From Acidobacteriaceae bacterium (GTDB lineage Bacteria > Acidobacteriota > Terriglobia > Terriglobales > Acidobacteriaceae): a stretch of DNA of 45,664 bases. The stretch is from assembly GCA_030037635.1 (NCBI GenBank), contig JASHQH010000284.1, forward strand, positions 1-45,664. The letters run 5' to 3'. The notes beneath the pieces were generated by a model. That model saw nothing but the letters and a program-made list of their open reading frames with translations, had not been told where the DNA came from and searched no databases. Numbering within the stretch: position 1 is the first letter of the stretch; each line of letters starts with the position of its first letter. This document shows, piece by piece, positions 8,110 to 17,687 of the stretch. Made by a program: the position numbers and the translations under genes.

Positions 8110-9133
8110 CAGAGCCACCATGGAACGCAAGGAATCTCCCCAGCCGGTTCAGAAAGATCCCGATGTGCTGGCCGCGGCGGCGCGCATGGCCGGAGAAGAC
8201 CTCTGCTCCATCGCCGACCTTTCCAGCGGCGAGGTGCGCGCCATCGTCAAGCTCGGCCACGACGTCAAGCGCAATCCGCGCGAGTACCGTCACGCGCTCG
8301 ACGCCAAGCAGATGGTGCTGATGTTCGAGAAAGCCAGCCTGCGCACACGGCTGGCCTTCGAAACCGGCATCAACACCATGGGCGGCAACGCCATCTTTGT
8401 CGACCAGACCAGCACGCCGCTGGGCGAGCGCGAAACCATCGCCGACGTGGCGCGCAACCTGGAGCGCTGGGTCGATGTCATCGTGTTGCGCACCTACGCG
8501 CACGACACCATCACCGAGATGGCCGCCAACTCGCGCGTTCCCATCATCAACGCGCTTTCTGATTTCGAGCATCCGTGCCAGGCGCTGGCCGATTTCATGA
8601 CCCTCGAAGAGCATTTCGGCACGGCTACGGGGCTGAACTTCACCTACGTGGGCGATGGCAACAACGTGTGTCACTCGCTGATGCTCACCGGCGCGCAGTT
8701 GAGCGCCAACGTCACTGTGGCCACACCGCGCGGCTACTCGCCCGACATTGAGATTGTGACCAAGGCCCGCGAGATAGCCGAGGCCAATGGCTGCGAGATT
8801 CGCCTGCTGCAGGATCCGCAGGCGGCGGTGGAAGGCGCCGATGCAGTGTACACCGACGTGTGTGTGAGCATGGGCATGGAACACGAATCCACCAAGCGCG
8901 CGCCCATCTTCCGCCCGTTCCAAGTGAATGAGGCGTTGATGTCGAAAGCGGCGCCGCACGCGGTCTTCATGCACTGCCTGCCCGCGCGGCGCGGCGAAGA
9001 AGTGACTGACGCGGTGATCGACAGCCCGCAGTCGATCGTTTTTGATCAGGCCGAAAATCGCCTCCACGCGCAGAAGGCGCTGCTGCTTCTGCTGCTGGGG
9101 GGCCTGGCGAATGTGGAGAGTTTTCAGCGGTAG
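8102..9133 (+). CDS. argF: ornithine carbamoyltransferase (possible acyl-ornithine variant)
   Basis: A 343-residue transcarbamylase joining carbamoyl phosphate to ornithine to give citrulline. Carbamoyl-phosphate motif FEKASLRTRLAFE, HPCQALADFMT, VGDGNNVCHSLM and HCLPARRGEEV are all in order. ATG 8102 is chosen because aggaggaaa precedes it; the open frame continues further upstream only inside argD. Two details differ from textbook enzymes: SLRTR in place of STRTR, and DVCVSMGMEHES in place of the usual DVWASMG. The 80s loop (TPLGERETIADVARNLERW) looks like ordinary ornithine-type enzymes, so I prefer OTC over N-acetyl- or N-succinylornithine transcarbamylase, but the absence of argE/argJ nearby keeps the question open. 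Confidence 0.9.
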   Translation: MASRATMERKESPQPVQKDPDVLAAAARMAGEDLCSIADLSSGEVRAIVKLGHDVKRNPREYRHALDAKQMVLMFEKASLRTRLAFETGINTMGGNAIFVDQTSTPLGERETIADVARNLERWVDVIVLRTYAHDTITEMAANSRVPIINALSDFEHPCQALADFMTLEEHFGTATGLNFTYVGDGNNVCHSLMLTGAQLSANVTVATPRGYSPDIEIVTKAREIAEANGCEIRLLQDPQAAVEGADAVYTDVCVSMGMEHESTKRAPIFRPFQVNEALMSKAAPHAVFMHCLPARRGEEVTDAVIDSPQSIVFDQAENRLHAQKALLLLLLGGLANVESFQR

Positions 9134-9152
9134 CTAGATTGAGGTTTCCTGA

Positions 9153-10496
<1,344 letters not shown>

Positions 10497-10516
10497 CAAG
10501 AAGCACGCCTAAAACA

Positions 10517-11965
10517 ATGCCCAGCGATCAACAATCCGGCAAGATGTGGTCCGGCCGCTTCCGCGAGCCGCTCGATCCGCAATTTGAGACGTGGCAGCGC
10601 TCGATTGTTTTCGACTGGCGGCTGCTGCCGTATGAAATTGCGGCCAGCAAGGCGCATGCCTCCGCTCTCTGCGCCGCCGGAATTTTGACCAAGGCGGAAA
10701 CTGCACAGCTCTGCGAAGCGCTCGACGCGATCGGCGCGGAGTTCGCGTCGGAGGCCGGAACGGCGCAGGTGCGCAACCACGCCACGGCCGAGGACATCCA
10801 TCACTTTGTCGAGCTCAAGCTCGCGGAGCGGATCGGGCCGCTGGGACTGAAGCTGCACACCGGACGTAGCCGCAATGAACAGATCGCCACCGATCTCCGC
10901 CTCTACGTGCGCGATTGCATTGGGCAGATCATCCAGGGGATTGCCGGATGGGCGAGTGCGCTGGTCGAGCAGGCGCGCGCCGCGGGCGACGCCGTGATGC
11001 CGAGTTACACCCACCTGCAGCGCGCCGAACCGGTGCTGGTAGCACATTGGCTGCTGGCTTACGTGGAAATGGCGCTGCGCGACGCCTCGCGTTTTGCCGA
11101 TTGTGCCCAGCGACTCAACTTCTGCCCGCTCGGCTCGGGAGCAGTCGCCGGAGCCACGCTTGCACTCGACCGCTCCATCGCCACGCGCGAACTGGGATTC
11201 GATGCACCCACCGCCAACTCCATCGACGCGACCAGCGACCGCGACTTCGCGCTCGAATTCGCGGAGGCGGCCGCGACCACCGGCATCCACATCTCGCGTT
11301 TCACCGAAGAGATCACACTGTTCGCGACCAGCGAATTCGGCTTCGTCGATTTGCCCGAGAGTTACTCCACCGGCTCAAGCGCTATGCCGCAAAAGAAAAA
11401 TCCCGATCTGACCGAGCTGCTGCGCGGCAAATGCGGCCGCCTGCTGGGTACTTCTGTCACTCTTTCGGCACTTCTGAAGGGGCTTCCACTTGCATACAAT
11501 AAAGACCTGCAGGAGACGCAAGAGCCGGTCTTCGAGGCGGCGGACACGCTGGAGGGAATGTTGCAGGTTTTGCCGGGATTTACACGCGCGCTGCGCTTTC
11601 GCGACGACCGGATGCAGGCTGCAGCGCAGTCGGGCTATCTGAATGCGATGGCCGCAGCTACGTACCTCGTCCACAAAGGCGTTCCTTTCCGCAAAGCACA
11701 TGAAAAAGTGGGGAACTCCGTTCGCTATGCCTTGGAAAAGGGCGTCGAGTTGGGAGAGCTGACACTCGACGAGCTGCACCAGTTTGGCGATGAATTCGGC
11801 GAGGACTTCTATGACGCCATCACGCTTGACGCCACCATCGATTGCCACGATGTGATCGGTGGAACGGCACGCGAGCGCGTGCGCGAGGCGCTCGATTCCG
11901 CCGCGGAGCGGATCGCAGGGTTGGCCAGGCCGGCCGTGACGGAGGCCATTCATGCTGGTGCGTAA
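10517..11965 (+). CDS. argH: argininosuccinate lyase
   Basis: A 482-residue member of the fumarase/aspartase superfamily that splits argininosuccinate into arginine and fumarate. The superfamily signature GSSAMPQKKNPD and the upstream blocks NHATAEDIHHFVE, LHTGRSRNEQIATDLRLY and SYTHLQRAEPVLVAHW are present. The last 14 bp overlap the start of the N-acetylglutamate synthase gene in another frame, so the last and first enzymes of the pathway are translationally coupled. Confidence 0.96.
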   Translation: MPSDQQSGKMWSGRFREPLDPQFETWQRSIVFDWRLLPYEIAASKAHASALCAAGILTKAETAQLCEALDAIGAEFASEAGTAQVRNHATAEDIHHFVELKLAERIGPLGLKLHTGRSRNEQIATDLRLYVRDCIGQIIQGIAGWASALVEQARAAGDAVMPSYTHLQRAEPVLVAHWLLAYVEMALRDASRFADCAQRLNFCPLGSGAVAGATLALDRSIATRELGFDAPTANSIDATSDRDFALEFAEAAATTGIHISRFTEEITLFATSEFGFVDLPESYSTGSSAMPQKKNPDLTELLRGKCGRLLGTSVTLSALLKGLPLAYNKDLQETQEPVFEAADTLEGMLQVLPGFTRALRFRDDRMQAAAQSGYLNAMAAATYLVHKGVPFRKAHEKVGNSVRYALEKGVELGELTLDELHQFGDEFGEDFYDAITLDATIDCHDVIGGTARERVREALDSAAERIAGLARPAVTEAIHAGA

Positions 11966-12473
11966 GGCGCTCCTGCACGACGCCTCCAATATCTACGACC
12001 TGGTGAACTCGCTCTCCGGCGACGGCACATTGCTCAAGCGCCCCTTCGCTGAAATCTGCGAAAACATCCGCGACTTCACTGTTGCCGAGTCGGAGGGTGG
12101 CGTGTTTCTGGGCTGCGGTGCGCTCCACCTCTACGGCCCGCACCTTTGCGAGGTGCGCTCGATCGTGGTCAAGCCCGAAGCCAAAAGCCAGGGCGCGGGC
12201 GGGGCCATCATCAAAGCGCTTATTGAAGAAGCCGAAGCGCACGGCATTCAATCGGTCTGCCTGTTCACGCGCATCCCCGACTTCTTTTTCAAATTCGGCT
12301 TCCGCATCGTCGAAGATAAATCCGAGCTGCCCGACAAGATCTTCAAGGATTGCCAGGTGTGCCCGCGCCTGCACCGCTGCGACGAAGTAGCCATGGTACG
12401 CGGGCGCATTCCGCGCATGTCGATCCTCGGACCCCGCCATGAAGCCCAGGAGCTGGTGAAGCTGTCAGGCTGA
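11952..12473 (+). CDS. argA: N-acetylglutamate synthase, short GNAT type
   Basis: A 173-residue GNAT acetyltransferase without the amino-acid-kinase domain of classical ArgA. The acetyl-CoA region reads IVVKPEAKSQGAGGAIIKAL, followed by CLFTRIPDFFFKFGFRIVED, a pattern typical of stand-alone or ArgH-fused synthases. C-terminal cysteines (DCQVCPRLHRC) form a CxxCx4C cluster. It should make N-acetylglutamate from glutamate and acetyl-CoA, the committed step. Lacking the kinase-like domain, it may escape arginine inhibition or be inhibited differently (inference). It is the last gene of the operon and faces a minus-strand gene only 9 bp away. Confidence 0.88.
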   Translation: MLVRKALLHDASNIYDLVNSLSGDGTLLKRPFAEICENIRDFTVAESEGGVFLGCGALHLYGPHLCEVRSIVVKPEAKSQGAGGAIIKALIEEAEAHGIQSVCLFTRIPDFFFKFGFRIVEDKSELPDKIFKDCQVCPRLHRCDEVAMVRGRIPRMSILGPRHEAQELVKLSG

Positions 12474-12482
12474 AAACAGTTG

Positions 12483-12872
12483 TCAGCTTGCGATTCTCAG
12501 CTTGGCCGCAATCAGGCTGCAGACGGCAGCGTCAAAGAACGCCAAAACCGGCATTGTCGTGAATGTGAGCCAAGCCGTGGCTCCCACACCAGAGCAGATT
12601 CCCAACGAGCTGCAGGTTCTCCAGTTCAGCGCCGCGTAGGCAGCGAGAAAAGCAACCGCCATCACAGCCTGAATTAGGGCGATCTTTGGCATCCAGCGTC
12701 CGATCACAAAGACCGGAAAGCTCGCGATTGCCAAACCGCAAAAGAGGATCGACAGTACAGGATTGAAGCGAGCGTCGATACTCATCGCCCAGTACAGTCC
12801 GAAGCCCGTGACCACAAAACTCAGGACCCCCGCAGTCCAAGCCATGAAGATTCGCACCACGCGCCTCGTCAT
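12483..12872 (-). CDS. small multi-pass membrane protein, function unknown
   Basis: About 129 residues with four predicted hydrophobic helices (roughly residues 8-30, 36-56, 60-82 and 98-122), preceded by a basic MTRRVVRIF start. No family recognised. ATG 12872 is preferred; alternative TTG/GTG starts lie up to 12 bp upstream. It begins about 20 bp downstream of the hypF stop on the same strand and may be cotranscribed with it, but nothing in the sequence links it to hydrogenase maturation. It converges with argA. Confidence 0.6.
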   Translation of the reverse strand: MTRRVVRIFMAWTAGVLSFVVTGFGLYWAMSIDARFNPVLSILFCGLAIASFPVFVIGRWMPKIALIQAVMAVAFLAAYAALNWRTCSSLGICSGVGATAWLTFTTMPVLAFFDAAVCSLIAAKLRIAS

Positions 12873-12893
12873 CGACACCACCAAATCATCGGC

Positions 12894-15251
12894 TCACTTC
12901 TTCGCGCGCCGCGCTGCGCCAACCACGGCCTGCCCGAAGCTCAGTCCGCCATCGCCGGGACTGACGTTGCGGTGCTGGAAGACCTGAAGCCCTTCCGCTT
13001 CGAGCCCGTTTCGCAGTAAGCGCGCCAGGCGCCGGTTGTGCAGGCAGCCGCCGGAGAGCGCGACTTGCTGAATGCCGGTCTGCGCGCGCGCCAGAACCGC
13101 GGCGCGAACGAATGCCGCTGCCACGCCGGAATGGAAGCGTGCCGCGATGCGCGACTTGCTCACGCCCCCGCGCAAGTTCTCGAGCAGCTCGCGCCAAAGC
13201 GGCGCGGCTGAAATGCGCGCAGGCTCCCGCGCCGCCCAGTTCCCGGCCTGCATTTCCATCGCATAGCCCGATTCGAGCTCATCCGGCTCGTTGACCGCCA
13301 GCCCCTCCAGCTCGATCGCAGCCTGTGCCTCGTAATCCACCAGGCCGCGCCCCAGCACCACCGCGGCAGCCGCATCGAACAGCCGTCCGCAGCTCGACGT
13401 GAGCGGCGTATTCAGGCCTCGTTCAATCATGCGGCCAAGAATGCGTGCATCCTGCGCCTTGGTGCGCATCAGCACCAGCACATGCTGTGATTCGGTATCG
13501 AATCCCGCGGCATGCAAGGCCCCGAGGGCCATGCGCCACGGCTCGCGAATCGCGGCTTCGCCGCCGGGCATGGGCACGTAATCAAGATGCGCGAAACGCT
13601 CGAAGCCGTCCATCCGCGTAATCAGCACTTCCCCGCCCCAGATTTTTCCATCTGTTCCGTAGCCGGTGCCGTCAAGCGAAAGTCCGATCACCGGCGCGTC
13701 AACTCCGTGCTCGGCCATGCACGCGGCGATGTGCGCGTGGTGATGCTGCACGGCGATCAGCGGCAGATTTCGCTCACCGGCCCACTCCTTGGCCCACGAG
13801 GTGGACAAATAGCCGGGGTGCAGATCGTGCACCACCGTTTCCGGCGCGATTTCGAAGGTCTGCATCAGGTGCGCCAGCGACTCGCGGAAAAACTCCAAGC
13901 CCGTGATATTTTCAAGATCGCCCAGGTGCTGGCTTTGATAGGCAAACCGCCCGCGCGCCAGTGCAAAAACATTCTTCAAGTGTCCCCCCACGGCCAGCAA
14001 CGGCGGCACATCGCCCAGCGCCGCCGGCAGCTGCACGGCGAGCGGCACAAATCCGCGCGCGCGGCGAATGACCTGCGGCCGGCAGTCCACCAAGGACATC
14101 ACTGAATCATCACAACGCTGCAGAATCTCGCGGTCGTGCATCAGGAAGGCGTCGGCAATCTTCCCCAGGCGCGCAAGGGCCTCGTCGTTGTCAATGGCGA
14201 TGGGCTCTTCGCTGAGGTTGGCGCTGGTCATCACCAGCGCCTTCACGCGGCGATCGGCAAAGAGCAGATGCTGCAGCGGCGCGTACGGCAGAAACACACC
14301 CAGCCAGGGGATGCCCGGCGCCACCGCGGGCGCAATGCCGCATCCTCCGCGCCCCTGCGCCAATACAATCGGCCGCGGAATGGTCAGCAGCAGCTTCTCT
14401 TCTTCGGCAGTCAGCTCGCAGATGGCTCGCGCCGCATCCAGATCGCGCACCATCACCGCCAGCGGCTTGCCGTAGCGGTGCTTGCGCTCGCGCAGGCGCC
14501 TCACCGCGGACTCGCTGGTTGCGTCCACGGCCAGGTGAAATCCGCCAATGCCCTTGATTGCCAAAATCTTGCCCGCCATCAGCCGGTCGATAGTCGCGGT
14601 CACCGGATCTGCCGATGGGATCTGCGTACCGTCCGGCGCGACCAGCCAGACCTTAGGGCCGCAAAGAGGACAGGCGTTGGGTTGCGCATGGAAGCGCCGA
14701 TTGAGCGGATCATCGTACTCCGCCTGGCAGGCCGCGCACATTTTGAATTTCGCCATCGAGGTCTGCGGCCGGTCGTAGGGAATGCGCCGCGTGATGGTGA
14801 AGCGCGGCCCGCAGTTGGTGCAGTTCAGGAACGGATAGCGATAGCGCCGGTCATGCGGGTCAAGCAGCTCGCGCAGGCAATCGGCGCAGGTGGCCGCGTC
14901 GGCCGGGATGCCCGTGCTCACCTGTCCGCGAGCCTCGCTGGCCACGATCCGAAAGTCTGTCTCGCCGACGAGCGGCATTTCGCGCGCCATCACCGAATCG
15001 ATGCGAGAGAGGGGCGGCGCCTCGGCTTGCAAACGGCGCCGGAACGCCTCTACCCGTTCCGCCGGTCCCTCGATCTCGATGGTCACCCCGCCCGTATCGT
15101 TGCCGATGAAGCCGGCCAATCCCTCTTCGATTGCAATGCGGTAAACGAAGGGCCGGAAGCCGACACCCTGCACCACTCCGCGCACCGTCAGCGCCTCTCG
15201 CCGCCGCCGCAGCACTTCGTGCGGTTCTGGTTTTGGATCAGATCGTTGCAT
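12894..15251 (-). CDS. hypF: carbamoyltransferase HypF, [NiFe]-hydrogenase maturation
   Basis: A 785-residue cytosolic enzyme that converts carbamoyl phosphate to a carbamoyl adenylate and passes the carbamoyl group to HypE, the source of CN ligands in NiFe hydrogenases. Domains in order: acylphosphatase-like (RGVVQGVGFRPFVYR, residues 24-38); two zinc fingers (C122/C125/C144/C147 and C172/C175/C194/C197); a YrdC-like domain with SANLSEEPIA; and a Kae1-like C-terminal domain with HHHAHIAACMAEHG and LDGTGYGTDGKIWGGE. The full family length is present. It lies about 2 kb from hoxEFUYHW on the opposite strand and is the only hyp gene here, so hypABCDE must be elsewhere. Carbamoyl phosphate is also the ArgF substrate; adjacency to the arg operon may be chance. 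Confidence 0.95.
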   Translation of the reverse strand: MQRSDPKPEPHEVLRRRREALTVRGVVQGVGFRPFVYRIAIEEGLAGFIGNDTGGVTIEIEGPAERVEAFRRRLQAEAPPLSRIDSVMAREMPLVGETDFRIVASEARGQVSTGIPADAATCADCLRELLDPHDRRYRYPFLNCTNCGPRFTITRRIPYDRPQTSMAKFKMCAACQAEYDDPLNRRFHAQPNACPLCGPKVWLVAPDGTQIPSADPVTATIDRLMAGKILAIKGIGGFHLAVDATSESAVRRLRERKHRYGKPLAVMVRDLDAARAICELTAEEEKLLLTIPRPIVLAQGRGGCGIAPAVAPGIPWLGVFLPYAPLQHLLFADRRVKALVMTSANLSEEPIAIDNDEALARLGKIADAFLMHDREILQRCDDSVMSLVDCRPQVIRRARGFVPLAVQLPAALGDVPPLLAVGGHLKNVFALARGRFAYQSQHLGDLENITGLEFFRESLAHLMQTFEIAPETVVHDLHPGYLSTSWAKEWAGERNLPLIAVQHHHAHIAACMAEHGVDAPVIGLSLDGTGYGTDGKIWGGEVLITRMDGFERFAHLDYVPMPGGEAAIREPWRMALGALHAAGFDTESQHVLVLMRTKAQDARILGRMIERGLNTPLTSSCGRLFDAAAAVVLGRGLVDYEAQAAIELEGLAVNEPDELESGYAMEMQAGNWAAREPARISAAPLWRELLENLRGGVSKSRIAARFHSGVAAAFVRAAVLARAQTGIQQVALSGGCLHNRRLARLLRNGLEAEGLQVFQHRNVSPGDGGLSFGQAVVGAARRAKK

Positions 15252-15477
15252 CGATTAGGGCAATCTCCGCCAGCATAAACCGTTGGCACATGGATTTCCT
15301 ATTCCATCAATGACGGCAGAGGCGGGCGGGCAACCAATTGCGATTGCGGCGGCTTCCAATCGACAGCGGCGAGTGAGGCGCCGGTGAAAGGGGTTACCGT
15401 GCGCCGTAGCTGACGGTTCTTCGACTGCCGCAAATTTCAGCACGAAAAAACTTCCAGAAACAAGGGGTGGATAGATC

Positions 15478-16182
15478 ATGAAGAAGATCCTTTTTCTAGT
15501 GGCAATGATGAGTCTGGGCGCGATGAGCGCGATGAGCTGGGCTGATGAAACCAAGGACACAACAGATGATCGGCTGCACCATGCGGCCGAGGTTCTGCAC
15601 CAGGTGATGGCTACGCCTGATCGCGGCATTCCCCAGGAGGTGTTGGACCATGCCAAGTGCATCGCCGTAGTGCCGCACCTGGTGAAGGGCGGATTCATCT
15701 TCGGCGCCGAGGGCGGGCGCGGCGTCGCTACATGCCGCACCGATCATGGATGGAGCGCACCGGCTTTCTTCGACGTGGAAGGCGGAACGTGGGGATTGCA
15801 GATCGGAGCCGAAGGCATTGACCTGGTGATGGTGATCCAGAATGACCGGGGCATGCAGCAACTGTTGAGCAGCAAGTTCCAGCTCGGCGCCGACGCGTCG
15901 GTTGCCGCGGGTCCGGTGGGGCGTCATGCTTCTGCTGACACCGACTGGAAGATGGACGCTGAGGTCCTGACCTATTCGCGCGCCAAAGGCATCTTTGCCG
16001 GGCTTACGTTGAACGGCGCGGCCGTGCACCAGGACCGCGACGCGATGCGTGCGTTTTACGGCCACGACGTGGGTTTCCGCGAAGCCTTGTATGGCCATGT
16101 GCCTCCTCCGCCGGACTCGATGGGGTTCCTGAACGCCGTCCACGAGGCGCGCGAGCAGGCACGCGCGGCAGCACAACGCTAG
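15478..16182 (+). CDS. exported SYLF-domain (YSC84/DUF500) protein
   Basis: A 234-residue protein with an N-terminal signal peptide (MKKILFLVAMMSLGAMSAMSWA) and a SYLF-like domain over most of the rest: AKCIAVVPHLVKGGFIFGAEGG, a central WGLQIGAEGIDLVMVIQNDRG-like block (positions about 15790-15850), and the closing YSRAKGIFAGLTLNGAAV. SYLF proteins bind phosphoinositides in eukaryotes; bacterial members are secreted proteins of poorly known role, probably lipid-associated. It follows 226 bp of non-coding sequence after the divergent hypF start. No operon partner is evident, though the next gene is also exported and 63 bp away. Confidence 0.88.
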   Translation: MKKILFLVAMMSLGAMSAMSWADETKDTTDDRLHHAAEVLHQVMATPDRGIPQEVLDHAKCIAVVPHLVKGGFIFGAEGGRGVATCRTDHGWSAPAFFDVEGGTWGLQIGAEGIDLVMVIQNDRGMQQLLSSKFQLGADASVAAGPVGRHASADTDWKMDAEVLTYSRAKGIFAGLTLNGAAVHQDRDAMRAFYGHDVGFREALYGHVPPPPDSMGFLNAVHEAREQARAAAQR

Positions 16183-16245
16183 GCGCAACGTTCATCGCGG
16201 CGCGGCGGCCGAACTTTGCCTGCGGAACGTGAGAGAATTCTTAGC

Positions 16246-16983
16246 ATGACCACGTGTGTCCGCAGCGCAACGGCCGCCGTGGGGTTGACCGCTGCGTTGA
16301 GCAGTGCAGTTTGTTTGCAGGCGGGCGCCGCGCCCGCCCAGCAGCCTGATGCCGCCGCCATCATTCATCGCGTTGATGCGGCAGCTCAATACCGCTACGA
16401 CAACGTCTTGGGATTCACCGACGTTGAACACTACGCCATCTACCGCGGCAATGATGAAACCCATCCCGCCGCAGAGATGACCGTCAAATCAACGTATCGC
16501 AAAGGATCGGGCAAAACCTACGAGATCCTGTCACAAAAGGGGTCGCAGTTCCTCATCAGGATCGGCTTGCGCCCGCTTCTTGACAATGAAAGGGACATCA
16601 ACCTGCCGGGCAAGGTGGCACAATCCTGGTTCACCTCGGCCAATTATGAGATGGGATTAAAATCCCCCGCCACCGAGCGCATGAACGGGCGCGAGTGCTA
16701 CGTTCTCGGCATCACCGCAAAACACAAAGCACCTAATATGATCGACGGCACCTTGTGGGTGGACGCGCAGAACGGCATGATCGTTCGCGTTGACGGCATT
16801 GCTTCCAAGAGCCCTTCAGCTTTTTCGGGCGCGCCACACCTGATGCGCGACTACATGGACCTGGAGGGCTTTCCCGAGGCCACGCACGCGCACGCGGAGT
16901 CGAAAAGCATGTTTTTTGGCCGCACCGTCGTGACCATCGATTACAGCCAGTATCATCTCGAGCTTGGCCAGAACGGCCGCTAG
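16246..16983 (+). CDS. exported LolA-like (outer-membrane lipoprotein-sorting type) protein
   Basis: About 245 residues. After a signal peptide (about residues 1-28, ending near AGAAPA) the pattern of a lead helix (AAAIIHRVDAAAQY) followed by beta-rich sequence with GKTYEILSQKG and DGTLWVDAQNGMIVRVDG resembles the LolA/LolB fold seen in exported outer-membrane lipoprotein-sorting proteins. A lipid or lipoprotein carrier role is inferred from fold resemblance only. I chose ATG 16246; an in-frame TTG 30 bp upstream would add ten polar residues before the signal peptide. The 206 bp between this gene and hoxE contain the CRP-type palindrome. Confidence 0.7.
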   Translation: MTTCVRSATAAVGLTAALSSAVCLQAGAAPAQQPDAAAIIHRVDAAAQYRYDNVLGFTDVEHYAIYRGNDETHPAAEMTVKSTYRKGSGKTYEILSQKGSQFLIRIGLRPLLDNERDINLPGKVAQSWFTSANYEMGLKSPATERMNGRECYVLGITAKHKAPNMIDGTLWVDAQNGMIVRVDGIASKSPSAFSGAPHLMRDYMDLEGFPEATHAHAESKSMFFGRTVVTIDYSQYHLELGQNGR

Positions 16984-17074
16984 CAGTGAGTCGGCGGCCT
17001 GGTAGGTGGCTGCGCCCGACGACCGGCTTAGTATTTCCTAATCCGACACAAACAAAAGAGATAGCCACAGACGC

Positions 17075-17092
17075 CCGTGACAGCAATCACGG
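17075..17092. promoter_or_regulatory. CRP/FNR-type palindrome upstream of the hox operon
   Basis: CCGTGA-cagcaa-TCACGG is a perfect 6+6 inverted repeat with a 6-bp spacer and contains the GTGA-N6-TCAC core recognised by CRP-family regulators. It lies about 98 bp before the hoxE GTG in otherwise non-coding DNA. Further down, CGTTCAG occurs twice (17162-17168 and 17174-17180), 12 bp apart, immediately before the Shine-Dalgarno. I could not identify a convincing -35/-10 pair. Operator function is inferred. Confidence 0.5.
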
Positions 17093-17189
17093 ATTGCGAA
17101 AGCCTTGGCCGCGTACAACAATGGTAGATGACTCACGTCGCCAAGCGAACTTGCTGCGTTACGTTCAGTTAACCGTTCAGGGAGGAATT

Positions 17190-17687
17190 GTGCCGGCCTT
17201 TACGCCCCCGCCGCTGCCCAGCGAAGACAAACGATGGAAGATCGTGAACGGAACCATGCGCAAGAACGGTTTTGCGCGCCACGCACTTATTGAAGCGCTG
17301 CACACGGTGCAATCTTCGTTCGGCTACCTGGATGACGACTCCATCCGCTTTGTCGCGCTCTCGCTGCGCGTGCCGCTGAGCCAGGCCTACGGCGTGGCCA
17401 CGTTCTACCACTACTTCACGCTCAAGCCGCCAGGCAAGCACACGTGCACCATCTGCGCCGGCACCGCCTGCTACATCAAGGGCGCCGACAAACTGATCGC
17501 CGCCGCCGAAAAGCGGCTGGGCATCAAGCAGGGTCAAACCACGCCCGATGGCGAGATCAGCCTGATGACTGCCCGCTGCGTTGGCGCATGCAGCCGCGCC
17601 CCGGTGGTGCTCTACGATGGCCAGGTGCGCGGCGAGATGACGGGCGAACAGATGCTCCGGCAACTGGAAGGATGGGCCTCCCAATGA
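17190..17687 (+). CDS. hoxE: NAD-linked [NiFe]-hydrogenase, diaphorase subunit HoxE
   Basis: A 165-residue NuoE-like subunit carrying one [2Fe-2S] cluster, ligands C89, C94, C130 and C134 (ICAGTAC and CVGAC). It connects the HoxFU diaphorase to the hydrogenase core or a membrane partner. The start is GTG 17190: GGAGG sits at 17181-17185, and the product then has family length. The frame is open upstream to 16986 (with an ATG at 17121), but those extensions have no good ribosome site and cover the regulatory region. It overlaps hoxF by ATGA. Confidence 0.92.
   Translation: MPAFTPPPLPSEDKRWKIVNGTMRKNGFARHALIEALHTVQSSFGYLDDDSIRFVALSLRVPLSQAYGVATFYHYFTLKPPGKHTCTICAGTACYIKGADKLIAAAEKRLGIKQGQTTPDGEISLMTARCVGACSRAPVVLYDGQVRGEMTGEQMLRQLEGWASQ

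Noticed and set aside
14136-15278. 380-codon plus-strand frame opposite hypF
   Set aside because: hypF is complete on the minus strand; the opposite frame is His/Arg/Gly-rich with no recognisable motif or ribosome site.
15284-15299. Sigma54-like sequence TGGCACATGGATTTCC upstream of the SYLF gene
   Set aside because: The -12 GC dinucleotide is changed to TC and the site is about 190 bp from the gene, so it is too weak to call.
16986-17189. N-terminal extension of hoxE
   Set aside because: No ribosome site for the upstream starts, and the stretch contains the CRP-type palindrome; GTG 17190 has GGAGG at ideal distance.
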